This document shows positions 35,425 through 45,064 of a stretch of 64,000 nucleotides of DNA, piece by piece; positions within the stretch are counted from its first letter, which is position 1, and each line of letters begins with the position of its first letter. This stretch comes from JAZKFT01 sp965246935 (GTDB lineage Bacteria > Bacteroidota > Bacteroidia > Chitinophagales > Chitinophagaceae), in contig CBDFGC010000028.1 of the NCBI GenBank assembly GCA_965246935.1, forward strand, positions 124,001 through 188,000, written 5' to 3'. The notes beneath the pieces are model-generated. The model saw nothing but the letters and a program-made list of their open reading frames with translations, did no database searches and was not told the DNA's origin. The position numbers were made by a program, and so were the translations under genes.

Positions 35425-36942
35425 ATGGCAATAGGTCAAAGATTACAACAGAAACTACAGCAAAAGCTGCTGCCTCAGCAAATTCAGCTAATGAAATTGC
35501 TGCAGGTGCCAACTGCTAACCTTGATGAGCGTATTAAGGAAGAGTTGGAAGAAAATCCCGCCCTTGAAATGGGCGATGGTGAAGAAGGGGAACTGAAAAA
35601 GGATGAAGGGGAGGACGAGTTTGCCGATAAAGAAGATAAGACAGACGCTGATAAAAGTGAGGATGAGTATGAAAAAGATGGAGAAAACGACGACCCTTTC
35701 GACCTGGAAGGTATGGAAATGAACGACTATGAGCTGGATGATGGCATAGCGGACTACCGCCTGAAAGATGATAACTATCCCGAACTGGAAGACCGGCAGG
35801 TAATGCCCTACCGGGTAGAAACTACTTTTCATGATATGCTGATTGACCAGTTGGGCCTGCTGGAACTGGACGACCGGCTGGAAAAAGTAACCGAGCAAAT
35901 CGTAGGTAGTATTGATGATGACGGCTACCTGCGCCGGGAGGTATCTTCTATTGTGGACGATCTGGCCTTCCGGCAAAACATTATGGCAACGGATGAGGAA
36001 GTGGAAGAGCTCATTAAACGCATCCAATTGTTTGACCCGCCCGGTGTGGCCGCCCGTAACCTGCAGGAATGTTTAATTATTCAGCTAAAACGCCAGCAGA
36101 TTGAAGGCAGGGATGTGCGCCTGCCCATGCTTATCCTGGAAAAATATTTTGATGAGTTTACCAAAAAGCATTACGATAAAATACAACGGGGATTAAATAT
36201 TGAAGACGATCAGTTGCGGGAAGTTATCGGTGTCATTCTAAAGCTGAATCCCAAGCCCGGCGGTAATGTGGGCGAAATAAACAAAGCGGAAAGCTACGTG
36301 GTGCCCGACTTTTTTGTGCTGAACACTGCCGGCTCCCTGGAGATTACACTGAACAGTAAAAATGCCCCCGACCTGCGCATCAGCACCGATTACCGGGAAA
36401 TGCTGCACGACTACCACAAAGGCTCCAAAAAAGACAAGCGGCAAAAAGAAGCCGTGATGTTTATTAAGCAAAAAATTGATGCTGCCAAATGGTTCATTGA
36501 AATTATCCGGCAGCGCCAGGAAACGCTGATGAAAACCATGCAGGCCATTATGGACCACCAGCATGAGTTTTTCCTGACCGGCGATGAAACCAATATGCGG
36601 CCCATGATCCTGAAAGATGTATCGGAAAAAACAGGATTAGACATTAGTACTGTAAGCCGGGTAGCCAATAGCAAATTTGTGCAAACCGAGTTTGGTACGT
36701 ACCGGCTTAAGTTTTTCTTTAGCGAAAGCATCAGCACCGACAGTGGCGAAGAAGTAAGCACACGGGAAGTAAAAAAAATACTGAGCAACCTGATAGAAGC
36801 CGAAAGCAAACGCAAGCCGCTGAGCGACGAAATACTAACCGAAATGCTACAGGAAAAAGGCTACAATATAGCCCGCCGCACCGTAGCCAAATACCGGGAG
36901 CAATTAAATATTCCGGTAGCAAGGTTGCGGAAGGAGTTGTAG
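35425..36942 (+). CDS. rpoN: RNA polymerase sigma-54 factor
   Basis: 505 residues from ATG 35425 (MAIGQRLQQKLQQKLLPQQIQLMKLLQ), the Gln-rich region I of RpoN. Region II is long and very acidic (about 50-115). The core-binding domain follows from about 130 (FHDMLIDQLGLLELDDRLEKVTEQIVGSIDDDGYLRRE). The DNA-binding part has DISTVSRVANSKFVQTEFGTY, and the C-terminal RpoN box is present as ARRTVAKYREQLNIP. It directs transcription from -24/-12 promoters with ATP-dependent activators. The next gene, a PAP2-like protein, follows after two hairpins and is probably separate. Confidence 0.96.
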   Translation: MAIGQRLQQKLQQKLLPQQIQLMKLLQVPTANLDERIKEELEENPALEMGDGEEGELKKDEGEDEFADKEDKTDADKSEDEYEKDGENDDPFDLEGMEMNDYELDDGIADYRLKDDNYPELEDRQVMPYRVETTFHDMLIDQLGLLELDDRLEKVTEQIVGSIDDDGYLRREVSSIVDDLAFRQNIMATDEEVEELIKRIQLFDPPGVAARNLQECLIIQLKRQQIEGRDVRLPMLILEKYFDEFTKKHYDKIQRGLNIEDDQLREVIGVILKLNPKPGGNVGEINKAESYVVPDFFVLNTAGSLEITLNSKNAPDLRISTDYREMLHDYHKGSKKDKRQKEAVMFIKQKIDAAKWFIEIIRQRQETLMKTMQAIMDHQHEFFLTGDETNMRPMILKDVSEKTGLDISTVSRVANSKFVQTEFGTYRLKFFFSESISTDSGEEVSTREVKKILSNLIEAESKRKPLSDEILTEMLQEKGYNIARRTVAKYREQLNIPVARLRKEL

Positions 36943-36983
36943 CAGGGTTAACCAATCGAACAGATCGTACACTTTATCGCACT

Positions 36984-37049
36984 GGTTCGTGTTTCACGAA
37001 CCGGAACATCATCATACCCGCAGAGGTGGTTCGTGGAGACACGAACCAC
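36984..37049. repeat. Pair of GGTTCGTG/CACGAACC hairpins
   Basis: GGTTCGTG-TTT-CACGAACC (36984-37002) and GTGGTTCGTG-GAGA-CACGAACCAC (37026-37049) share the same stem and are 23 bp apart. This is REP-like and falls between rpoN and the next gene, where it may weaken read-through or stabilise the mRNA end. Confidence 0.7.
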
Positions 37050-37073
37050 GGCAGCAAAACCAGAAGATCATAA

Positions 37074-37748
37074 ATGAATTCATCCGTAGCTGTTTCTTCT
37101 GCTTCCGCTGAACTGAATCAGCAGCCAGCTGCCCTGCGTATTGTAGCCAAGTTCCTATCCTACCTTTTCCATCCGCTATTTATTCCACTGTACATTACGC
37201 TGGTGCTGTTGTGGCTACACCCGATCAATTCACTATTACTCGATCAAAAACGCCGGGTACTACTAACGGCTGCTGTGTTTATGTCCACAGCATTTTTCCC
37301 GGCCGTTTCTGTTTTCCTGTTGTGGCGACTGCAATTCGTTGACAACATTTACCTGCGGCAGCAAAAGGAACGCATCATTCCGTTTGTCATCAGCATGTTC
37401 TTTTACTTCTGGATTTATTATGTAAGCCGCAACCTGGATTATTTTCCGCAAAGCCTCCGCATGTTTTTACTAGGTGTATTCCTGAGCAGTGCCTCTGCCT
37501 TATTTGCCAATATTTACACTAAAATAAGCATGCACGGCATTGCGGTGGGTGGCCTGGCAGGCTTTGCCGTTTTACAGCAATTTACCGATGTGCACTGGTT
37601 GCCCCTATGGACACATATTGCCATCATTATCGCCGGCGTTGTATGCACTGCCCGTCTTATTTTAAGTGCGCACAAACCCGTGGATATTTATTCCGGTTTT
37701 TTTACCGGTGTGCTTTGCCAGGTAGCTGCCTGGCTGATCGTTCGGTAA
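37074..37748 (+). CDS. PAP2-like integral membrane protein
   Basis: 224 residues with about six hydrophobic segments (for example FIPLYITLVLLWL, AVFMSTAFFPAVSVFLLW, IPFVISMFFYFWIYYVS, LFLLGVFLSSASALF-like, WTHIAIIIAGVVCTARLIL, FFTGVLCQVAAWLIV). Short motifs KISMHGIAVGG and SAHKPVDIYSGFFTG near the C-terminus match the second and third phosphatase motifs of membrane PAP2 proteins in a relaxed form. The arginine-rich first motif is not obvious. It may be a divergent, perhaps inactive, phosphatidic-acid-phosphatase-fold protein. Confidence 0.75.
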   Translation: MNSSVAVSSASAELNQQPAALRIVAKFLSYLFHPLFIPLYITLVLLWLHPINSLLLDQKRRVLLTAAVFMSTAFFPAVSVFLLWRLQFVDNIYLRQQKERIIPFVISMFFYFWIYYVSRNLDYFPQSLRMFLLGVFLSSASALFANIYTKISMHGIAVGGLAGFAVLQQFTDVHWLPLWTHIAIIIAGVVCTARLILSAHKPVDIYSGFFTGVLCQVAAWLIVR

Positions 37749-37822
37749 ATTCCGGCAGTGGCTTTCTACAATTAAGCAATTAGAGAACGGGTAAACAAAG
37801 CGTTAATATCGTATGATGCCCC

Positions 37823-39310
37823 CTACTCATTTATTCGCCTCACGGCCATTGCAAGATCCGTTTTCACAGGTGGTACCTGTACGCATAAATAGTTAGCATT
37901 AACAAACGCTGTTTCAAAAATTTTTACAACGGTCCCGGTTGTTGTGTCCCATGCTGTTATGCGGTAACGGCCTGCTCTTATTCCCGGAACATGTACACAA
38001 ACAGAAACGGCTGCAGCATCCGGGTTCAGCATACCCTTTTTATTGATCGTATTTTTTCGTAAAAGCCATACAATGGCTTGTTCTTCATCGCCGCAACCAA
38101 ATACGGCAAATGCAGCATCTGATACCTGGATTTCATGATTCAGATTGCGCCGCCGGAACTGCTGCCAGTTAATAAGGGGAAGAAATAGTGAAAGGACCAA
38201 CTGGGCTTTACGCATACCATGGGTAAGCACATGCGGGTGCCGGTTCGGCCAGCGCATACCGCCACCTGCACCACCAGAGGCAAAATGTGCCCACTGCATA
38301 TGTCGAAAATATTCATCATCAAATGGTTCCGAAAGTGTTTTCTTCTTATCCTTAAAAGCATGAATTGGTCCATGCTCACTATCAAAGAAAGGGCGGTTAT
38401 TTTGGATATGGGATAAGGCTTCCCGGGTTAGGCAGCCCGTACTGATGGCTGCATCCACGGTATTTTTAGGATGGTCAATGGTTCCGGCTTCATAAAAGTG
38501 GACAGAAGCAAAATCAAGCGCCGGATGCCGGAATATACATTCGGCTACACCGGGCTTTTCTATCAGCACAGGCCCGAATACAGAAACCGTTTGCGGATGT
38601 GCCCGGCCATACAGCCGCAGTTCCGCTTCCCGTAAAAAAGAACCCACATCTTCTACAAACGTCATAAAATGCTCCACATTACCACCGGCATGGTTCGGAT
38701 GAATTTCATTCCAAAGATCCCAGGCAAACAGAGCTCCGCTGCCACCCCAGCGTTCAGTAGCAAAAAGGAGCCGCTGCTTAATGGCGTTACGGGTTTCCAT
38801 ACACAGTAGCCATTGTGTACGTTTATTGCAGCTGCCACCGTTCGTTTTTTTGTAGGGATGGTGTTTCCATCGCACCCACATCCAATAGGTATCGTAGGGT
38901 GTTAGTAAAATACGCAACCCATACTTTTCACATAAGGTAAAAATATCATCCCACATGTTGATCATGTTGGGCTGAAAGTGACCTACAGGCTTTTCAAAAT
39001 AGCGATTTTCGCCGTGACAATATTCCAGCATTAGCCGCAGGCAGGTAACGCCATGCTGCACCAGCCAGGCCAGGTGGCGGTCAACTGCAGGCAGGTCTTT
39101 TCGCAGGAAAGCACCCTGCAAATCGGGCCAGGTAATCGCATCATTCTGGCCAACGGGCGTCCAGTCTTCGTCCCTGTCTGTAATAAAATAAGGAGCATCT
39201 TTCGCTACTCGTATCCACGGCATTTTGGATGGAGGCAGTATCGGGTTCGTCTGCGGTTGGTTTACTGCATCGAACAAACTAATTTGAATAGCTGCTGATC
39301 GCTTCATCAT
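37823..39310 (-). CDS. Clan GH-A glycoside hydrolase-like protein
   Basis: 495 residues from ATG 39310 (MMKRSAAIQISLFDAVNQ); an upstream ATG at 39376 would add 22 residues. The (beta/alpha)8 barrel pattern is clear: VDRHLAWLVQHGVTCLRLMLEYC, FTLCEKYGLRILLTPYDTYWMW, GALFAWDLWNEIHPNH with the acid/base Glu after Asn, and RPFFDSEHGPIH with a probable nucleophile Glu. A C-terminal beta domain (about 415-495) follows. Families such as GH5 share this plan. No signal peptide is visible, so it may be cytoplasmic. Substrate unknown. Divergent from sucA. Confidence 0.8.
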   Translation of the reverse strand: MMKRSAAIQISLFDAVNQPQTNPILPPSKMPWIRVAKDAPYFITDRDEDWTPVGQNDAITWPDLQGAFLRKDLPAVDRHLAWLVQHGVTCLRLMLEYCHGENRYFEKPVGHFQPNMINMWDDIFTLCEKYGLRILLTPYDTYWMWVRWKHHPYKKTNGGSCNKRTQWLLCMETRNAIKQRLLFATERWGGSGALFAWDLWNEIHPNHAGGNVEHFMTFVEDVGSFLREAELRLYGRAHPQTVSVFGPVLIEKPGVAECIFRHPALDFASVHFYEAGTIDHPKNTVDAAISTGCLTREALSHIQNNRPFFDSEHGPIHAFKDKKKTLSEPFDDEYFRHMQWAHFASGGAGGGMRWPNRHPHVLTHGMRKAQLVLSLFLPLINWQQFRRRNLNHEIQVSDAAFAVFGCGDEEQAIVWLLRKNTINKKGMLNPDAAAVSVCVHVPGIRAGRYRITAWDTTTGTVVKIFETAFVNANYLCVQVPPVKTDLAMAVRRINE

Positions 39311-39596
39311 TGTGTGTAACAAGTCCTTACTTAATAAAGAGGCAATGTAATTGAAATCGGAAAAGCCGCTTTGCAAAAATAGCGTTGTAGGGTAGAGAGC
39401 GATCGGCAGGAAGCGTAACGAACCTATTTATGTGTAGCCCGATAAGTGATCAATTGTAAAGCTTTCAACAAATTAGGTTTCATTAAACTTTTAGCTTACC
39501 GGTATCAGCAATCCATTACAGAATCGTTAGTTTTGGCATCCCGTAATTGCTGGCAGCAAACCGGTTACTCATCAACTTTTACTTGTTATTTTTATC

Positions 39597-42398
39597 ATGA
39601 AAGACTTTTCATATATCACCAATCCCCATCCGGCTTACATCGAAAATCTATATAACGATTTTGCTCAAAACCCGGAAAGCGTTGACCCTGAACTAAAAAA
39701 ATTTTTCGAAGGGTTTGACTTTGCCGTTTCGGCCGGCCTGGCTACCAACGGCAAAACGGCCGGTAGCGCAAATGGAAATGGAACCGTTGCACCTGCGGCA
39801 AATGGTACGCAACCGGCCACAGCTCCTGCCCCACCCGTTGACGTCAAAAAGGAATTAGGTGCTTACCGCATGGTGCTGGGCTACCGCAACCGTGGCCACC
39901 TGGTAGCCAAAACCAATCCCATCCGTCAGCGTAAAGACCGGGGCGCTAACCTGAGCTTTGAATTTTACGGGCTTAGCGAAGCTGACCTGGATAAAACTTT
40001 TTATGCCGGGAACCTGATAGGCATGGGCAATGCAACGCTGCGGCAATTGCATGAGCATTTGATAAAATGTTACGCCACCCATGTAGGTATTGAGTTTAAA
40101 TACATCAGCGATCAGAAAAAAGTGGATTGGCTGACAAAAGAAATTGAAAAGGATTTTATTAACCCGGTACCGCTGGAAAAAAAGAAACGCATCCTGGAAA
40201 AGTTAAACCAAGGCGTACTGTTCGAAAAGTTTTTACATACCAAATATATCGGCCAGAAACGCTTTAGCCTGGAAGGTGGCGAAACTACCATTGCTGCACT
40301 GGATGCCATCATCAATACGGCAGCAGCCAACGATGTAGAGGAAGTAGTAATTGGCATGGCACACCGTGGAAGGCTAAATATACTGGCTAATATTATGGGC
40401 AAAACTTACGAACACATTTTTAATGAGTTCGAGGGAAAGGCTACCCCCGATAGCACCATGGGTAGCGGCGATGTAAAATACCACCTTGGCTATAGCAGTG
40501 AAGTAGATACAACCGCCGGTAAAAAAATTCACCTGAAACTGGCGCCTAATCCCAGCCACCTGGAAGCAGTGAACCCGGTAGTAGAAGGCTTTGCCCGTGC
40601 CAAGGCAGATGTGCTGTATGCCAGCGAATACGATAAAATTTTACCCATTCTGATTCACGGCGATGCTTCGGTAGCAGGCCAGGGAATTGTATATGAAGTG
40701 CTGCAAATGAGCAGCCTGAAGGGCTACAAAACAGGCGGTACCATTCATTTTGTTATTAATAACCAGATTGGCTTTACCACCGATTTTGACGATGCCCGCA
40801 GTGCCGATTACTGTACCAGCATTGCCGCTATGGTACAGGCGCCGGTATTTCATGTAAATGGCGATGATGCCGAAGCCGTTGTAAAATGCGCCGAAATTGC
40901 TACCCGTTACCGGCAGGAATTTAACAGCGATGTATTTATTGATATGGTTTGCTACCGCCGGTGGGGTCACAACGAAGGTGATGACCCTAAGTTTACGCAG
41001 CCTGGCTTGTATGCCTTAATTGACAAGCAGCCTAACCCCCGTGAAGTGTATGCCCGCTACCTGATGGAAACCGGCGAAAGCGATGCACAGGAAATGGTAA
41101 AAGAACTGGAGAAGAAATTTTGGGAAGATTTGCAGGAACGGCTGGATGAACTAAAGCAACACCCGCTTCCTTACACCTACCAAACGCCGGAAATAGTATG
41201 GCGCAGCCTGCGAAAAGCTACGCCGGCCGACTTTGACGCAAGCCCTGCCACCGCAGTGGATGAAGAGCGGCTCCGCAAAGCATTTGACACCATTATGACG
41301 GTGCCGGAAGGTTTTCAGCCGTTGAAAAAAGTAGAAAAAATATTACAGGATAAAGTAAAATTGTTTAACGAAGAACAGAAGTTTGACTGGGCTACCGGCG
41401 AACTGCTGGCTTATGCCACGCTGCTGCAGGAGGGCAAAGATGTACGCATGAGCGGACAGGATGTGCAACGGGGTACTTTCAGCCACCGCCATGCCGTATT
41501 GCGGGATGAAGTAAATGATCAATATTACAACCGCCTGGATGGGGTAGCAGCCGCAGAAGGCGCAGGCAAATTCCGCATTTATAATTCACTGCTAAGCGAA
41601 TATGCCGTGTTGGGTTTTGAATACGGCTATAGCATGGCCAACCCGAACGCACTGGTGTTGTGGGAAGCACAGTTCGGCGATTTTGTAAATGGTGCCCAGA
41701 TTATTATTGACCAGTTCATAACTGCCTCCGAGCAAAAGTGGCAACGGATGAATGGGATAACGATGCTGCTGCCACATGGCTACGAAGGCCAGGGACCGGA
41801 GCACAGCAGTGCCAAGTTAGAACGCTTTTTACAGCAATGTGCCGAACTGAATATGGTGGTAACGAATATCACAACAGCTGCCAATTTCTTCCATGCACTG
41901 CGCCGCCAGTTGGCATGGCCGTTCCGCAAACCCCTGATTAATTTTAGCCCTAAAGCCAATTTGCGGCTGCCGGCTGCCTATAGCCCGATCATTGATTTTG
42001 CACAAGGCAGTTTTAAAGAAGTAATAGACGATACAGCCAGTTTCGTTCCGGCCAATGTCCGCAAGGTGCTCTTTTGCAGCGGTAAGATTTATTACGACTT
42101 ATTAGACAAAAAACAAAAAGATAATGTAACCGATACGGCTATTGTGCGGGTAGAACAATTATATCCGCTGCCACTAAAACAGTTAGAAATGCTGCATCAA
42201 AAATACAGCCGTGCCACCTGGTTCTGGGTGCAGGAAGAGCCGCTGAATATGGGTGCAGCATCGTATCTGCAAATGAATTTAAAGACCATCAGCTATGGCA
42301 TCATCAGCCGCAACCCAGGTGCAGCTACTGCTACCGGCTACGCCAAAGTACATGCACAGGAACAGGCTGAAATTGTGAATACGGCTTTTAATATTTAA
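39597..42398 (+). CDS. sucA: 2-oxoglutarate dehydrogenase E1 component
   Basis: 933 residues, the usual E1o length. It decarboxylates 2-oxoglutarate with thiamine diphosphate in the TCA cycle. The N-terminal MKDFSYITNPHPAYIENLYNDFAQNPESVDPEL is the E2-binding segment, followed by an Ala/Gly/Asn-rich linker at about 45-80. Conserved blocks include FSLEGGETTIAALDAII, VVIGMAHRGRLNILANI, LAPNPSHLEAVNPVVEGFARAK, GDASVAGQGIVYEVLQMS, NNQIGFTTDFDDARS, VFHVNGDDAEAVV and LPHGYEGQGPEHSSAKLERFLQ. The E2 gene (sucB) is not adjacent, and a terminator follows sucA directly. Confidence 0.97.
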   Translation: MKDFSYITNPHPAYIENLYNDFAQNPESVDPELKKFFEGFDFAVSAGLATNGKTAGSANGNGTVAPAANGTQPATAPAPPVDVKKELGAYRMVLGYRNRGHLVAKTNPIRQRKDRGANLSFEFYGLSEADLDKTFYAGNLIGMGNATLRQLHEHLIKCYATHVGIEFKYISDQKKVDWLTKEIEKDFINPVPLEKKKRILEKLNQGVLFEKFLHTKYIGQKRFSLEGGETTIAALDAIINTAAANDVEEVVIGMAHRGRLNILANIMGKTYEHIFNEFEGKATPDSTMGSGDVKYHLGYSSEVDTTAGKKIHLKLAPNPSHLEAVNPVVEGFARAKADVLYASEYDKILPILIHGDASVAGQGIVYEVLQMSSLKGYKTGGTIHFVINNQIGFTTDFDDARSADYCTSIAAMVQAPVFHVNGDDAEAVVKCAEIATRYRQEFNSDVFIDMVCYRRWGHNEGDDPKFTQPGLYALIDKQPNPREVYARYLMETGESDAQEMVKELEKKFWEDLQERLDELKQHPLPYTYQTPEIVWRSLRKATPADFDASPATAVDEERLRKAFDTIMTVPEGFQPLKKVEKILQDKVKLFNEEQKFDWATGELLAYATLLQEGKDVRMSGQDVQRGTFSHRHAVLRDEVNDQYYNRLDGVAAAEGAGKFRIYNSLLSEYAVLGFEYGYSMANPNALVLWEAQFGDFVNGAQIIIDQFITASEQKWQRMNGITMLLPHGYEGQGPEHSSAKLERFLQQCAELNMVVTNITTAANFFHALRRQLAWPFRKPLINFSPKANLRLPAAYSPIIDFAQGSFKEVIDDTASFVPANVRKVLFCSGKIYYDLLDKKQKDNVTDTAIVRVEQLYPLPLKQLEMLHQKYSRATWFWVQEEPLNMGAASYLQMNLKTISYGIISRNPGAATATGYAKVHAQEQAEIVNTAFNI

Positions 42399-42420
42399 TC
42401 AGGATCTATTCAGGTATAAG

Positions 42421-42455
42421 GCGGCCCCGGTAGCATCCGGGCCGCTTTTATTTTT
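42421..42455 (+). terminator. Rho-independent terminator after sucA
   Basis: GCGGCCCCGG, a short loop and CCGGGCCGC pair with one bulge, then TTTTATTTTT. It lies 22 bp after the sucA stop. Confidence 0.85.
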
Positions 42456-42578
42456 GCCTATGCCGGTACCACAGGCTATTTTGATATTGCTATATTATCG
42501 GATATATAGAAGTCTGTTCTTTGGTGCAGATAATCATAACAAGCTGTTTAATGAACCCCAATTTATTTTACACAAAAA

Positions 42579-42905
42579 GCCTGTTTAGTATTTTAACAAT
42601 CGACCACAACCTGTCCCGGATCGCTGTCGGCGTAGAATACAGATGCTGGAATACAATGCAACCACATAGGTACATAGAACACATAGGAATACAGGATGGG
42701 AATACAAAGTGTACATGAGGTAACATAAGCCTTGAGTTTGATTGCTTGATTCTGCAATAACTTTGGCTTCGTATTTCTGTACTTCTATGTGTTCTATGTG
42801 CCTATGTGGTTCAAAAATGCATTTGTACTTCTTTGTACTGATGTGCCTGTGTAATTTATTATCGCTACTATCGGCTTCTACTTGTTAAAATACTAAATAG
42901 CCTCA
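42579..42905. mobile_element. Short non-coding element, TIR family 1, copy Z
   Basis: Ends GCCTGTTTAGTATTTTAACA and TGTTAAAATACTAAATAGCC are inverted with one mismatch. The inner arms AACCACATAGGTACATAG (near 42660) and CTATGTGCCTATGTGGTT (near 42795) pair. Order and orientation are as in copy Y at 32.4 kb. No open frame. The remaining gap to 43075 shows no gene. Confidence 0.82.
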
Positions 42906-43075
42906 AAGTTTTATCTCAGATCTTCCCCATATTTTAAGCAACAGGCACGATTAGACTTAACTTACTGCGCTAAATGCAAATAATTGTAAAACCTTTTTTC
43001 AAAAGAACTTTATATAAAGCAACGTTTTTATTTTTCCGCTTCCGATTAGCAAACCCCTAATTGCCGCTTGTTGTA

Positions 43076-45064
43076 ATGAAAATTTTTCCACGAAATATGG
43101 CATGGGCCCTGCGAAATGCCCTTTTGCAATTGATTTTAATGAGCCTTTTTCGCATTGCTTTCTGGCTGGTCTTTCCAAATCCGGTTCCGGAAAATGAACT
43201 GGGGGCTTTCTGGCTTGGTCTGCGCTATGACATACGTTTTACAGCAGTACCTACATTAATTATCTGGATGTGTAGCTTTTTGCCTGCCCTCAATCCTTTT
43301 CTAAGCCGGACTGCCCGCAGGATATGGAATACGGTATATCTAATATTAATACTTTTACTACTCATCATTTACGCAGCTGATTTTGCCCATTATGGTTACC
43401 TGCATCAGCGTCTGAATGCTAACGTGTTGGGCTACCTGCAAGATGCCGTTATCAGTTCAAAAATGGCGTGGGAAAGTTACCCAATCGTTAGCGGGTTATT
43501 GGTGATTGCTGTTTTTATGGCTGCCATGTCCTGGATATTACGTTATAATTTCCGTTGCACCCAGCGGCATTCAATGGTGTTTAATTTAAAACAAAAAAAG
43601 CTACCGTCCGTCCTGTTTTTTCTTCTCCTTATTTTTTTAATTTATGGCAGGGCAGGTACAAAGCCTCTCCGCTGGAGTGATGCTTTTAAAGCCCGTGATG
43701 ATTATAGTGCTAATCTATCCCTAAATCCGTTACAATCATTCGAAAGTACCATCATATTTAAAAATCCTACTTATGATATTACGAAAGTAAAAGCACATTA
43801 CTTTGAAATGGCAGATTACTTTGGTGTTACCAAACCCGATATTAACACGCTCAACTTTTCCCGTACCGTTTCTGCTAAAAACATGACCGGCAAAAAAATT
43901 CCGAATGTCGTTCTGGTAATCTGCGAATCGTTTAGCGGATATAAAAGCAGTATGTGGGGCAATCCTTTAAATCCTACACCATTCTTTAATTCGCTATGCA
44001 ACGATGGTATATTTTTCGACCAGTGCTTTGCCCCAAGCTACAATACGGCAAGGGGAGTATGGGCCATACTAACAGGTATGCCGGATGTTTCGATAATAAG
44101 CACTAACACCCGCCGGGCCGGGATGGAAAGCCAACATAGTATTATCAACGATTTCAAAGGATACGAAAAATATTATTTTCTTGGAGGCTCAGCCAATTGG
44201 GCTAATCTACGCAGCTTGTTTCAAAATAGTATTGATAGCCTGCACATGTATGAGCAAAAAGATTTTCATGAACCAAAGGCCGACGTATGGGGTGTAAGTG
44301 ATAAAAATGTATTCCTGGGTGCTAATAAAGTACTGGCAAAAGAGCCTAAACCATTTTTCGCGATTATCCAAACGGCTGATAACCACCGGCCATATACCAT
44401 ATCTTCGGAAGACCGGAAAGCTTTTACCAGCGATAAAGTACCGCTGGCTATGTTGCGCAAATACGGTTTTGATAATGCAGCTGAATACAATGCATTCCGC
44501 TATACCGATTTCTGCTTTCAGCAGTTTATGAGTGCTGTACAAAAAGAAACGTATTATCAAAACACATTATTTATCTTTGTTGGCGACCATGGTATCCCCG
44601 GTAGTGCCGGAGCTATGATGCCAGCCATCTGGACACAGCAGGGTTTGACAGCGCATCATACGCCACTGTTGTTTTATCAGCCTGCCCTGCTACAGCCACG
44701 GCGGCTTTCGTGGCCGGTATCGCAAATGGATATTCTGCCAACTATTGCTGGTATTTGCGGTATGGGCTACACCAATACTACCATGGGTATGGACCTTCTG
44801 GATACAGCCCATAGTACCTTTTTCAAAACCGGGAAAAAATGGGCGCCTATTTTTGACGATCTGAAACTTCAGGCCGGCACGATGCAGGGAAATGTGTTTT
44901 ACGAAAAACCTTTTTCAGGAGAACCCGGTAAGCTATACAGTTCGGCAGATAACAGCGTGCCCGCACAAAACGATTCGCTGACACATGCCTTAGATTCGTT
45001 TACGGATGCCTGGCTGGAATGGAGCCGATACCTTGCTACACATAATAAAAAGTTGAAGCAGTAA
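43076..45064 (+). CDS. LTA-synthase/sulfatase-family phosphoglycerol transferase-like protein
   Basis: 662 residues from ATG 43076. About five N-terminal membrane helices (to about residue 200) are followed by an extracytoplasmic alkaline-phosphatase/sulfatase-fold domain. NVVLVICESFSGYKSS supplies the metal-binding Glu, FAPSYNTARGVWAILTGMPD the nucleophile Thr, and FIFVGDHGIPG the metal-binding Asp-His. This is the LtaS/OpgB architecture; in Gram-negative bacteria such enzymes decorate periplasmic glucans, lipids or lipid A with phosphoglycerol or similar groups. Exact substrate unknown. Single gene, followed by a repeat-rich gap. Confidence 0.9.
   Translation: MKIFPRNMAWALRNALLQLILMSLFRIAFWLVFPNPVPENELGAFWLGLRYDIRFTAVPTLIIWMCSFLPALNPFLSRTARRIWNTVYLILILLLLIIYAADFAHYGYLHQRLNANVLGYLQDAVISSKMAWESYPIVSGLLVIAVFMAAMSWILRYNFRCTQRHSMVFNLKQKKLPSVLFFLLLIFLIYGRAGTKPLRWSDAFKARDDYSANLSLNPLQSFESTIIFKNPTYDITKVKAHYFEMADYFGVTKPDINTLNFSRTVSAKNMTGKKIPNVVLVICESFSGYKSSMWGNPLNPTPFFNSLCNDGIFFDQCFAPSYNTARGVWAILTGMPDVSIISTNTRRAGMESQHSIINDFKGYEKYYFLGGSANWANLRSLFQNSIDSLHMYEQKDFHEPKADVWGVSDKNVFLGANKVLAKEPKPFFAIIQTADNHRPYTISSEDRKAFTSDKVPLAMLRKYGFDNAAEYNAFRYTDFCFQQFMSAVQKETYYQNTLFIFVGDHGIPGSAGAMMPAIWTQQGLTAHHTPLLFYQPALLQPRRLSWPVSQMDILPTIAGICGMGYTNTTMGMDLLDTAHSTFFKTGKKWAPIFDDLKLQAGTMQGNVFYEKPFSGEPGKLYSSADNSVPAQNDSLTHALDSFTDAWLEWSRYLATHNKKLKQ

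Noticed and set aside
25875..42905. CRISPR array from the CACATAGG repeats
   Set aside because: The repeats occur as inverted pairs at distant loci and not as evenly spaced direct repeats with spacers; no cas gene is present.
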